The position numbers and the translations under genes are program-made. Source: Liriodendron chinense (lineage: Eukaryota; Streptophyta; Magnoliopsida; Magnoliales; Magnoliaceae). Taken from it: a stretch of 64,000 nucleotides of DNA. This document shows positions 34,601-40,272 of this stretch, piece by piece. The stretch spans positions 4,774,001 to 4,838,000 of the forward strand of contig ML058469.1 in the NCBI GenBank assembly GCA_003013855.2, written 5' to 3'. The first letter of the stretch is position 1. Each line of letters begins with the position of its first letter. Below the pieces are notes generated by a model. The model saw nothing but the letters and a program-made list of their open reading frames with translations, did no database searches and was not told where the DNA came from.

Positions 34601-35215
34601 GCCATTGAGCTACGGGCTCAAAACCTTGCTTTGAAATCATCCCTGATCTTCATTTACCAAATCAATGCAAGCTCTTTTTCTTGAATAGAAACATGCTGCT
34701 TGTCTGATTAATCTAGGACTCAGTAATTGATCTTTTGTGTTCTTAATCATGATATGCTTTTGAAAGGTTTCAGTCAGTTATGTGCACAGGATTGGGTTCC
34801 TTGTATTACTCTTCGTGGTTGTCATTCTTAATATATGCTCTTTCTCATGCAAATATCTATTTTCCCTTATCAGAGGCGGCGTCTAATTACACATGCAAAT
34901 GCAAAGAGTAAAAGCGAGAAGTTTCCTCCTCCACACCAGGATGGAGCGCTTGGATTTCCCTTGGGTTCTGCACACCACATGGATCCCCCGTTTGATCCAC
35001 CGGATGTTCCGTTCAGCTCCACATTCGTGTACCAAAAAGGACAAGTGTCAACATGGTCTGGCCCATTGGTGGAACCGGCAGCTGTCGGCCATCCAAGGCG
35101 AAAGAAACATACTGCTGGTGATGCCCATTTGCCGGGTCACCCATCAAGGCCGCCTAATGGTTCACTAATGAAGGAAAATCAGAAAGACAAGGGCAGTCTC
35201 CGGGTCAAAGGGTGA
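5815..35215 (+). CDS. CDK-like Ser/Thr protein kinase (At1g54610/IBS1-like group), 7 exons
   Basis: Exons 5815-6183, 6280-6564, 6824-7141, 13202-13429, 27279-27379, 30329-30449 and 34874-35215 join in frame into 587 residues. All introns are GT-AG. The start is set by MGCVFGRE, an N-myristoylation/palmitoylation signal usual in this family, so membrane attachment is likely. The kinase domain is about residues 118-403: Gly loop GQGTYSNVY (125-133), Lys147, a C-helix PESVKFMAREI in place of PSTAIRE with Glu165, HRDIKGSN with Asp242, DFG 260-262, and activation-loop Thr281 in VVTLWYR. Most of these residues are canonical; Ser130 in the Gly loop and WYRPPE are family variants. The tail is basic and low in complexity, ending in RVKG. 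Length matches the roughly 570-580-residue At1g54610/At5g50860 proteins. The substrate is unknown. Introns 3 and 4 are 6.1 and 13.8 kb and full of transposons. Confidence 0.93.
6280..6564 (+). CDS. Kinase exon 2 (residues 124-218)
   Basis: The acceptor is 'atttttcag' at 6279. The exon encodes the Gly-rich loop, the ATP-anchoring Lys147, the C-helix and the hinge (LVFEYMEHDLAGL). The donor is CAG|GTTAGC, phase 0. Intron 1 is only 96 bp. Confidence 0.95.
6824..7141 (+). CDS. Kinase exon 3 (residues 219-324)
   Basis: The acceptor is 'ttggattgcag'. The exon encodes the catalytic loop HRDIKGSNLL, the DFGLA magnesium-binding motif, the activation segment, and the F-helix block DLWSAGCILAEL. It ends PGRTE with donor GAG|GTAGCG, phase 0. 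The next 6060 bp are intron 3. Confidence 0.95.
7142..7940. other. Start of intron 3, no feature recognised
   Basis: The sequence is T-rich and typical of intron. Open frames here have no recognisable similarity and run through the splice donor, so I treat them as chance. No bounded repeat was seen. Confidence 0.5.
7945..8690 (-). mobile_element. 3' end of an L1-type LINE (zf-RVT region)
   Basis: Read on the - strand, broken frames give a Cys-rich block followed by (with frameshifts) HLFIHC-, WAKFFALLG- and WTIWLENNNRSFND-like words, the C-terminal zf-RVT region of plant L1 ORF2. The element ends at the left in a T-run and 'gaaaggtaactcaaaatttt', which reads as the A-rich LINE tail on the - strand. 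It is 5'-truncated and dead, and is antisense to the host gene within intron 3. Confidence 0.6.
8421..8654. repeat. 117-bp tandem duplication, 2 copies
   Basis: The unit at 8421-8537 repeats at 8538-8654 with only a few differences, for example 'catactcctc' versus 'catattcctc'. It lies in the LINE fragment, so it is a local duplication after insertion. Confidence 0.85.
9741..10245. mobile_element. hAT-like MITE nested in family A copy 1
   Basis: It starts TAGGGCTGTAAATGG and ends CCATTTACAGCCCTA, a perfect 15-bp inverted repeat. The 8-bp TSD CGTCCAGG is at 9733-9740 and 10246-10253. The interior is a mosaic of 'gacccgacccattt' and its complement. Because the TSD is exact and lies inside another element, it inserted after family A copy 1. 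Confidence 0.92.
10248..10336. repeat. About 45-bp tandem repeat, 2 copies
   Basis: 'ccaggtatcaacgatatttg' occurs at 10248 and again at 10293, followed in both by 'gag(c)ycacaatacaaaaaatca'. It is internal to the hAT-like element. The copy at 50.6 kb has the unit once, so the duplication is specific to this copy. Confidence 0.75.
10498..11260. other. Intron 3 DNA without recognised feature
   Basis: No open frame with family features and no bounded repeat was seen. It is ordinary AT-rich intron sequence. Confidence 0.4.
11262..11450 (+). mobile_element. 3' end of an RTE-type LINE
   Basis: The + strand translation reads KGKGKAKRTWMGVARKDL then WWNGIHVANPN and LG, matching the conserved C-terminus of plant RTE LINEs ('GRGRPKKTW...RIHVADP'). 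It ends in 'aattgggataaggcttag' and (GAT)n, the usual RTE 3' tail. Only the last roughly 190 bp are present. Confidence 0.7.
11537..11577. repeat. (TC)n microsatellite
   Basis: About 41 bp of pure dinucleotide, followed by a T-rich tract, in intron 3. Confidence 0.95.
12175..12560 (+). mobile_element. L1-type LINE 3' fragment (zf-RVT remnant)
   Basis: The + strand has DDSVDHLFLYCQS followed by FELFKIRLAAERP and a broken tail. This matches the zf-RVT region of plant L1 ORF2. It carries stops and frameshifts. Confidence 0.5.
12573..12720 (-). mobile_element. Short LINE 3' tail fragment
   Basis: A run of T, then 'gaaagataacgaaattttat', repeats the arrangement at 7950. This is an A-tailed LINE 3' UTR read on the - strand. 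It is too short for coding similarity. Confidence 0.4.
12810..12829. repeat. Poly(C) run of 20
   Basis: A homopolymer of 20 C in intron 3, one of four long G/C runs in the window. Its exact length may be affected by assembly. Confidence 0.8.
13202..13429 (+). CDS. Kinase exon 4 (residues 325-400)
   Basis: The acceptor is 'ttgtttattag'. It encodes VEQLHKIFKLCGSPSEEYW, the family's G-helix insert, and ends in DRQTASDALISE at the end of the kinase domain. The donor is GAA|GTGAGT, phase 0. Confidence 0.94.
13430..14066. other. Start of intron 4, no feature recognised
   Basis: T-rich intron sequence. The open frames have no similarity I recognise. Confidence 0.4.
14826..16160 (+). mobile_element. 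Solo LTR (Gypsy-like), with internal 363-bp tandem duplication
   Basis: It begins TGATGC and ends GCATCA, the inverted ends of the LTR family also at 43626-44628. Shared text includes 'gatcgggaggttccatcc' (15949 and 44415). A 'tttataaggg' TATA-like word near 15249 fits an LTR promoter. There is no interior, PBS or partner LTR, so it is solo. The flanking 5-mers AGCAA and ATAAC do not match, so either the ends are eroded or it arose by recombination between elements. Confidence 0.65.
15214..15938. repeat. 363-bp tandem duplication, 2 near-identical copies
   Basis: 15214-15576 is repeated at 15577-15938 with only a few substitutions seen ('cccctccaacatgcttc' against 'cccctccaacattcttc', 'gaacccca' against 'gaactcca'). 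The unit contains the TATA-like region and the CT-rich tract of the LTR. The related LTR at 43.6 kb has it once, so this is a recent change in this copy. Confidence 0.9.
19081..19184. repeat. 52-bp tandem duplication
   Basis: 'tattagggtggaaaagttgg' occurs at 19081 and 19133, with the rest of the 52-bp unit identical between copies. It lies in the LINE remnant. Confidence 0.85.
19193..19260 (+). mobile_element. Truncated SINE with B box and A tail
   Basis: A Pol III B-box-like GGTTCGAGTACC at 19222-19233 is followed by a (GT)n stretch and A9 at 19251. The flanks 'aagtcaattc' (19186) and 'aagtcaactc' (19261) form a near-perfect TSD. The A box is not visible, so the copy is probably 5'-truncated. 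Confidence 0.55.
19886..20039 (+). mobile_element. 5'-truncated LINE tail with 12-bp TSD
   Basis: About 150 bp ending in 'cgttacctttc' and an A-rich tail, flanked by GAAGATGGGTGG at 19874-19885 and 20040-20051. A 12-bp TSD with an A-rich 3' end is the mark of target-primed reverse transcription. It interrupts the older LINE. Confidence 0.75.
22396..23212. mobile_element. hAT-like MITE with 16-bp TIR and 8-bp TSD
   Basis: It starts CAATGTTGTCAAAATC and ends GATTTTGACAACATTG, a perfect 16-bp inverted repeat. The TSD GATGTCAC is perfect at 22388-22395 and 23213-23220. Subterminal 'tacgattta' words repeat at both ends. It holds a 32-G homopolymer at 22596. No transposase was seen. Confidence 0.93.
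22596..22627. repeat. Poly(G) run of 32
   Basis: The longest homopolymer in the window, inside the hAT-like MITE. It could form G-quadruplexes, and it is a likely place for sequencing error. Confidence 0.8.
23570..23615. repeat. (AGA)n microsatellite
   Basis: A run of AGA/ATA triplets in intron 4. It produces an artefactual Arg-rich open frame. Confidence 0.9.
24191..24381. repeat. 97-bp tandem duplication
   Basis: The unit beginning 'catctggaaaactgatatat' at 24191 recurs at 24288 with few changes. It includes the right terminal inverted repeat of the surrounding hAT-like element, so that end is present twice. Confidence 0.85.
25083..27112. mobile_element. PIF/Harbinger-like non-autonomous TIR element
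   Basis: It begins GGGCTTGTTTGGATTTACAG and ends in the complement of GGGCCTGTTTGGATTCACAG, a TIR of about 20 bp continuing imperfectly ('aaagggtgggaaaggaaatt'). It is flanked by TTA at 25080-25082 and 27113-27115, the 3-bp TSD expected for PIF/Harbinger. It is largely filled by three family P palindromic repeats (about 25570-25870, 25975-26410, 26510-26860). It lies just upstream of exon 5. Confidence 0.8.
25975..26410. repeat. Palindromic foldback repeat, family P copy 3
   Basis: Left words 'gtgggcccaaccatgatgca' are mirrored at the right by 'catcatgatggcccac'. The middle holds 'ccaacttgttgattgggtcac' and 'atatcagctggatccaaa', matching the copies at 0.3-0.75 kb and 54.7-55.2 kb. It is one of three in a row. 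Confidence 0.65.
27279..27379 (+). CDS. Kinase exon 5 (residues 401-433 and part of 434)
   Basis: The acceptor is 'tctttttgcag'. It encodes FFTTKPYACEPSSLPKYPPS and then KEMDAKLRDEAARR, the conserved block after the kinase domain. The donor is AGAAG|GTGCTG, leaving two bases of codon 434. Confidence 0.94.
27490..28870 (-). mobile_element. RTE-type LINE fragment
   Basis: Read on the - strand, 28591-28812 encodes VLIYKNKGDIQSCTNYHAIK, then KLWESVIEQRLR and NQFGFMPGR, an RTE-clade reverse transcriptase core. Downstream it degrades, with the TYCLTEIMPLIEWNG block near 27600. It ends at the (ATC)n / 'cttatctcaactaattgggg' RTE 3' end at 27500-27560. It is 5'-truncated and carries stops. It is antisense to the kinase gene in intron 5. 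Confidence 0.8.
29078..29158. repeat. (TC)n plus poly(A)/(GA)n low-complexity tract
   Basis: A short CT run, then A-rich and GA-rich DNA. The open frames across it are Lys/Glu runs and are not genes. Confidence 0.85.
30329..30449 (+). CDS. Kinase exon 6 (residues 434-474)
   Basis: The acceptor is 'ggttatgtag', and the first base completes codon 434. It encodes LRAGVGRAHGDGVKKPRTRD then APEANAELQVNID, the basic and conserved tail block. The donor is GAT|GTATGT, phase 0. Confidence 0.92.
30650..30990 (+). repeat. Left arm of an inverted repeat flanking the intron 6 LINE
   Basis: 'cattttgatgtccccaaaac' at 30664 and later 'ccaaaccattgatatgatgg' match the reverse complement of about 34005-34290. 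It also contains a 41-bp tandem repeat at 30864-30940. Confidence 0.55.
30985..33270 (+). mobile_element. L1-type LINE, endonuclease C-terminus through RT
   Basis: + strand frames give an endonuclease end (LDRFLVSVNWLEKF, SDHRPIVLEV at about 31040-31150), then RT: LGVTFIALIPEIEEVEMLKD and FRPISLIGNLYKILAKVLAL (31920-32050), an active-site variant YMDD in place of YADD at 32498-32509, and YLGLPLCMRKPV (about 32702). An in-frame TAG at 32204-32206 replaces the Tyr of KAYDHVD, and there are other breaks, so it is inactive. It lies in sense orientation in intron 6. Confidence 0.8.
33270..33383. mobile_element. Truncated hAT-like MITE end, family B
   Basis: It is rich in 'ggccgttac' and 'gtaacggcc' words and ends TTTTGAATACCTTG, matching the right end of the complete family B copy at 51500-51860. 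The left end is missing. It lies between two pieces of the same LINE family. Confidence 0.5.
33384..33775 (+). mobile_element. Second RT fragment of the same LINE family
   Basis: It encodes PISLIESSYKILAKLLALRF and onward, closely matching 31990-32330, including the same TAG in place of the Tyr of KAYDHVD (33600-33602). A single-base change also shifts the frame before it. Confidence 0.7.
33777..33970 (-). mobile_element. LINE zf-RVT fragment in opposite orientation
   Basis: On the - strand it reads FVWLVCHNRILTVENLQRRA, then NICLLCMGN and LIDHLFIHCPFAGKVW with a stop, the zf-RVT domain. It abuts the + strand RT fragment head to tail in the wrong orientation, a rearrangement junction. Confidence 0.6.
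34005..34290 (-). repeat. Right arm of the inverted repeat flanking the intron 6 LINE
   Basis: The reverse complement reads 'cattttgatgtccccggaaa...atctttgtgcattaa...gatccaaactgttgatacca', matching the left arm at 30650-30990 with moderate divergence. Confidence 0.5.
34500..34622 (-). mobile_element. tRNA-derived SINE head
   Basis: On the - strand there is an A-box-like TAGCTCAATGGCAG (34599-34612) and a B-box-like GGTTCAACTCC (34559-34569), spaced as in a tRNA promoter. The rest does not fold as a tRNA, and the end of the tail is not clear. It lies about 250 bp upstream of exon 7. Confidence 0.5.
34874..35215 (+). CDS. Kinase exon 7 and stop (residues 475-587)
   Basis: The acceptor is 'cccttatcag'. 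It encodes RRRLITHANAKSKSEKFPPP, a strongly conserved family block, then a low-complexity region with STWSGPLVEP, and ends RVKG with TGA at 35213-35215. The bases around the stop, AAAGG|GTGAGA, also look like a splice donor (see findings). Confidence 0.92.
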   Translation, partial: RRRLITHANAKSKSEKFPPPHQDGALGFPLGSAHHMDPPFDPPDVPFSSTFVYQKGQVSTWSGPLVEPAAVGHPRRKKHTAGDAHLPGHPSRPPNGSLMKENQKDKGSLRVKG

Positions 35216-35510
35216 GAAAGCATTCTGTAAACACTCTGCTCACACTTGCGGGGACTTGTTGTCCTTGCTGTTTTACACGGTGTTTTTATGTCGGCCTGGA
35301 ACATAAAAGTGTATGGTGAGGTGAAGTCTCTCTTTTTTTTATATTCCATTTTGTTTGTCTTATTTTTTCTCTCTATATTATGGCTGCTGCCCTATTTATA
35401 GGCTGCAGAAGTAGCTCCCTTATGTATATTTTGATTATTTTTCCGTGTCGAAAACTGAATGCTGGCTAGGTTAGTGAAATCTAATAAATCTCTATTACGA
35501 TTACTATCTT
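35216..35510 (+). terminator. Kinase 3' UTR with poly(A) signal
   Basis: T-rich sequence downstream of the stop with a canonical AATAAA at 35483-35488, then a T-rich, 'tatcttgtatg' type downstream element. The cleavage site is inferred near 35500. Confidence 0.55.
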
Positions 35511-35746
35511 GTATGACATTTGTGTTTTTTCTCAACTTCATCTTGTTATCCCTCTTTAATCCTGTTTTGGTACTGATCGTTCTCTGAATAGGCTAATGAG
35601 TGTGTGACAACGGATCTGTTGATTCTTTTAATGATTGAAATTAAAGCTAACGAGTGGAGTTTAAAGGTTGTCTTCAGTGTGTTTTGATTTGTTTGCAACT
35701 TTTTTGTTTTGGATAATCTATTTGTAATTTCATTAGCCATTTGCAG

Positions 35747-35825
35747 ATTTCGGGTTGAGGTTGAGGCATTGTTAGATTGTATTCTGTGTGACCTTGAGAT
35801 GATGGTTCAAACAAAAGCAGCTTAA
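35747..35825 (+). CDS. Possible alternative last exon of the kinase gene
   Basis: If the donor overlapping the stop codon (AAAGG|GTGAGA at 35211) is used with the acceptor 'gccatttgcag' ending at 35746, the frame continues as RVKGFRVEVEALLDCILCDL, then EMMVQTKAA and TAA at 35823-35825. Splice signals are good and the frame is open, but the 26-residue tail has no similarity I know. It may be chance. Confidence 0.25.
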
Positions 35826-38039
35826 TATTTTGAGTGATGATTACTTGTCATTTTCATTTTCTGAAGAATCTGCTTTGAAATGTCTGTTGTCCATTCTCTT
35901 TCGGTACTTCCACCATAGGAGAGGATTAGGCAAGGGATTTCATATTTACACCCACCCTTTCTGGGTGCATGAGGGAGTTGATGATCCTCCACCTGAGGAG
36001 ACCGCAAAGGATAATCGGGTTTTCAGCGTGTACAAGAGCAGCCCACATGGTTCAGTGATCCAGACCATTTATTTCTGTCCGTGCCACTATGGATCCTCCT
36101 AGATTGGAAGATGCTAGTTGTCAGTGGCTTTTTTTCAGTTGAATGGGTAAGCTTTTTTTTTATTTTTTATTTTATTTTCCTTGCTATCAATTTGTGTACT
36201 ACAAAGTTCCCTATTGTGGAGATTTCTGGGGCATGGTCCTTCCAGGTGGAGCCTAACAGACTAATGGCTGTGGATCAGTGAACTATCGGCCTCTCTTTTA
36301 CGAACTAGAAACCCTCATCCTATGGAGGATCATATAATTCCCCTCTGATACAGACCCACTTCTTTTCTTTTCCTGTGCTGTTCTGATACCAGATGAAAGC
36401 GGCAAAAAGGAGTATTCGTGCATAAAAGAAAAGGGTGTGTGTAAATGGTGCCTGCGAAATTCATCTTCAAGAAAGATCCCAAGTGTTCTCTTCCGTGTCA
36501 TGTATCTGTATCTGCAGTTCCCTCTTCCACTCCTTCGATAGATTGATTCCTTCAGGCCACGTGTCACATGTTAGGTGATTGATCCGTTATCCGCTTTTTC
36601 CTTGCTACCAAAAGATTCTCTTGCCTGTTTCATGTGGAAGGAATAATAGAATGCTGGTTGGAATGTATGTACAGCACCTACTGGACGTTGAGTTTGTACA
36701 ATTGGGGCAATGATCCAAATTGTTGATAATATGGATCCCATTGATGGCCCCCACACCTGAAGTTCTCAGATGAAAAAATCCCAGCCCATCACTTGATGGC
36801 CCATGCACCAAAAGTCTCTCAGATATAATGGTAGCTCAGCAAATAGATGGTCAATAATGAAGTAATCACTATATTCTGCTTTATTTGGATCACTGAACCA
36901 TGGGCCCCTCTATGTAAACCGACAGGAAGGACCGATCCTGGTCCCAAGATGAAATGTACATTTTTATAATTCAATTTGTGCTTACTTTATTCTCTCTCTT
37001 TGCACGAGCTTACCTTCTAAGAACTACTCTCAATATCTAAATCCAAACCATTTCAGTTTAGTCTAAGTACGTCAAATTACTCTTAGATGCTGCAAAACCT
37101 GGCACGTTTGGGTTCATGCACTGAGTCTTCAGATTTTCGAGGGCAAGACCCTAGTAGCAACCTTAAAGAGGTGACTTCAGGTCAGTCCATGGGGTAAGCA
37201 ACGAGTGTCATTTCATGGTCCTTCCGATATGGATCATCGAATATGGCAATTACTAAAAAAAAAAAAAAACCTAGTTATTTTGGTTTGATTCGGAATGGTT
37301 ATTTTTCTTTATGTACTGAGCCATACACTGCCAAATTTTAACAAACGTGAAACCACAAGGCATCCTTCTCCGGGGGAAGAACCACACCAACAAATTCTTC
37401 TCTGAGGAAGAACCACATCAACCAGCCTGTCCGTATTCTTATTTCAGTGAAACTCAGAAATACCCACAATTAAAGAAACGTGCATTGCCCATTCCTCACT
37501 ATAATAGCTTAATTCTCATTATGGCTGCATCTTGGGAGTAGTCTGCATTTGCTCCTTCCTAAGGATGAAATAAACCACAGCACCTTTGCCTCTTGATTTG
37601 CAGCCCCATTGACCTTGCACTGCAACTTGGGTTTGGGTACCGAATCTGATTGACCCAGCCTGAGTTCAGGTAGGGTTGTGTTGGGGAGGGGTGGAAAACG
37701 CCAACTCAATTGGAAATCGGGTTGGGTTCAGGTTGAGCAAATTTGGGTTGGGTTAGGTCGGGTTACGAATAATCACATGTATTTGGGTTAGGTCAGGTTG
37801 GGTCAGAGGATTTTGTGTTTGGGCCGGGTCCTCTTGAGGTCAGGTTGACCTCAACCCACCTAACCGACCTGATTCCACCGATAAGTTACGCTCCTGGGCT
37901 TTAATCGTTTCATCAGCCTCTAGCAATCTGAAATTCACAAAAGCAAAACCCTGTTATCTAGCAGCCTTTCAAGTTGCTTAAAATGTGTCAGATCATCCGG
38001 CACCTTTTAATAAGATTCTGGAAATCCTCATTGTCATTT
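35826..38039. other. Intergenic, dispersed repeat words, no gene
   Basis: 'catggttcagtgatccagac' (36047) and 'ggcaatgatccaaattgttg' (36706) are fragments of the dispersed family seen as the intron 6 inverted arms. 37667-37875 is a 'gggttgggt' motif mosaic resembling the interior of the 9741-10245 MITE, but ends are not clear. No coding region is supported. Confidence 0.45.
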
Positions 38040-38062
38040 GGGGGGGGGGGGGGGGGGGGGGG
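38040..38062. repeat. Poly(G) run of 23
   Basis: Homopolymer of 23 G between the kinase gene and the 38.6 kb duplication. Confidence 0.8.
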
Positions 38063-38590
38063 ACATGGGCTTCCCGTTCTCTTCACTCTGGTATCTCTTG
38101 AGCCCTGCTAGCTGGTGGGTCATTTGAGAAACCGTGGTTCATCAAGCACGCCCCACCTGTATGAGGGTGCAAAAGCCAGGCAGTCCAGTTATTGGGTGGG
38201 CTGCACATGTAGGAAAAATAATAATTTAATAAGACATCAAGTGGGCCTGCATGATGGGTGTAGGACCATCTTGGTGTGGACATTCAAGGATGCTTCATAT
38301 CTCCACACTAGGGTGGGGTGGCCCATGAGGTGGGGTTTGTGAGATACAGAATGGCTATGGGGTGGGGCCCACTGGGACCGATTCAGGGACCCCTGCAATG
38401 CAGAGGTTGCCCATGGGGAGGTCTCACCTAGGTTTGTTTGGGACAACTCGCATGTAGGGATAAACCGGTCCTTCCCCATCAGCTTTGGAGCTTTTGGTGC
38501 GCTGGTTGGTTGTCCGCTAATGTATCTCCACACTGGGCTGGGGTGACCCACAAGGTAGGGAATAAACTGGTCTCATATGTCTGGTGCCCT

Positions 38591-38941
38591 GGTGCAGGTG
38601 ATAACTAAAGGGCGTATGACTCCAAGGAAGCATCCACACAATGGTTAACATGAGTGCTCACTTGAGCTTTTCTTAACAGAAAACTGGAATTGACTCCTGT
38701 GATGCTCCAAAGGACATTAATATCACGGATAAGATACCATTAACGATAGTGGAAATGCATTAAGGTGCAGGTGATACTAAAGGGCATATGACTTCAATTT
38801 AGAAAGCATCTACAGAATGGTTAACATGAGTGCTTGCTTGAGCTTTTCTTAACAGAACTTGAATTGACTCCTGTGATGCTCCAAAGGACATTAACATCAC
38901 AGGGATAAGATAAGATACCATTAACAATAGTACAAGTGAAT
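38591..38941. repeat. 173-bp tandem duplication
   Basis: The unit 'ggtgcaggtgata...' at 38591 recurs at 38764, with shared 'tgactcctgtgatgctccaa' in both. The second copy has a small duplicated 'ataagat'. Confidence 0.85.
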
Positions 38942-39181
38942 TAACGTATGCCAAATAGAATATTACAGCAATGATCAGATTTTCATTAACCAAGAATGCC
39001 CGCAGCTCCGACTCTGCATTTATTTACTAAGAGAAAGGAATCCCGAAGCAGCAATTGTAAGTAAAAGGCACGGTGTGTATCTTTGCTGATGAGACTGCCT
39101 TTGAGCTCCAATCGAAGCTGTTCCGGAAATGAAGGTTTGTGCCCACCATAGTAAGGATTTCAGCTTGAAGTTGCCTGATTC

Positions 39182-39301
39182 TCAGCACGGAATATCTTCT
39201 TCCCTAATTAGATCTTTCAGACTCTCTGTCACCTCCAAACCCATGCTCAAAAGTGAGTTGACCATTATAGTGATGTCACTTCTGAAGGACTTGGCCAGTG
39301 C
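39182..39301 (-). CDS. Possible terminal exon of an unrecognised - strand gene
   Basis: On the - strand, an acceptor 'ccattgcaaacag' precedes an open frame ALAKSFRSDITIMVNSLLSM, then GLEVTESLKDLIREEDIPC and a stop. A T-poor 3' region with an AATAAA (reverse of 39018-39024) follows about 160 bp later. The amphipathic, non-transposon composition looks like a real C-terminus, but I recognise no family. It could belong with the exons at 58.8-59.4 kb, with the retrotransposon nest lying in one intron. Confidence 0.3.
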   Translation of the reverse strand, partial: ALAKSFRSDITIMVNSLLSMGLEVTESLKDLIREEDIPC

Positions 39302-40270
39302 CTGTTTGCAATGGTAGAAAGAAATACAATAATATAGATGACAAAATGACAAAATGAAGCAACAACATAGTTTAGGGTGCATTTGGATGTGGGGGAGGGA
39401 AAATTCAATGCATTTCAGGTCAGACCTAAAATGCATAGAATCTTGATTTGGGGCCAAAAAAAGAGAGGAAGGACATGGATGTATACTTAATGCAGTTTCC
39501 ATCTTCCACACTGTCGGAAACCCAAATTATCTTTTCCCAATTCAAATATCAAGCATATACAATACTTGTGCAAACAAGGTGAACAAAGAGAGGAATGAGA
39601 ACAAGAACCCATCTTTTTAAAGCTGAGAAACAGAGAACAATAGCCTTTTTATATCATCTGGCATTCAACAAGTGAGATGTTATATTATGTTTGTAATTGA
39701 TTTTGTTATTGCTGAATGAAAAAGAAATTAGTCCAATCGTTACTTCTGAAAGAAATTGCTTGAGTAACAGGATTGGAGACAGGTGACAATAATGCAAGCT
39801 GCGAAGAGAACCTCCCAAATTGGGATTTTCTTTCTTTCTTTCTTGAAGTTTAAATGTGGGAATGTCAACACAACTGATCAAATAGCCTAAGCAGGCTGAA
39901 TTTTTACATTTCAAACAAGTGGTCCTAAAGCTTGAGACTTGAATTGAAAATGGTGAAGGCCTCCGAACGATTGGACCCAGCCAAGTCAATGAGTTGAACT
40001 CGTTAATGAGATTATGCAGGCAATATCAAGTAAACATCACTGGATAAGAAAAGGGAGTCCGAGAATTTTCAGTAATAAAAGGAAAGAGGAGAAGAAACAT
40101 AAACGAGAGGGCGAGAGGAAAATCGAGAACTGAGGCCATCCGAATTGAAGAAGACGCTGAAAAAGGTAAAATCAATAGGCAAAATTTTGAGCTTCTGCCA
40201 AACATGGAATCAGCAATTCCAACAAAATCTTGCTGCTCAATCATTAAGTAATCTTCTATACAATCAAAGA
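39302..40270. other. No feature recognised
   Basis: An open - strand frame at 40026-40286 (LLNFFDCIEDYLMIEQQDFV...) has a possible acceptor at its start but no convincing donor, so I do not call it. The rest is ordinary non-coding DNA. Confidence 0.35.
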
Positions 40271-40272
40271 AG

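Noticed and set aside
34541..34622. tRNA gene
   Set aside because: It has A and B boxes but no tRNA fold or anticodon arm; better explained as a SINE.
37667..37875. Further hAT-like MITE of the 'tagggt' type
   Set aside because: Motif content is similar, but I found neither inverted ends nor an 8-bp duplication.
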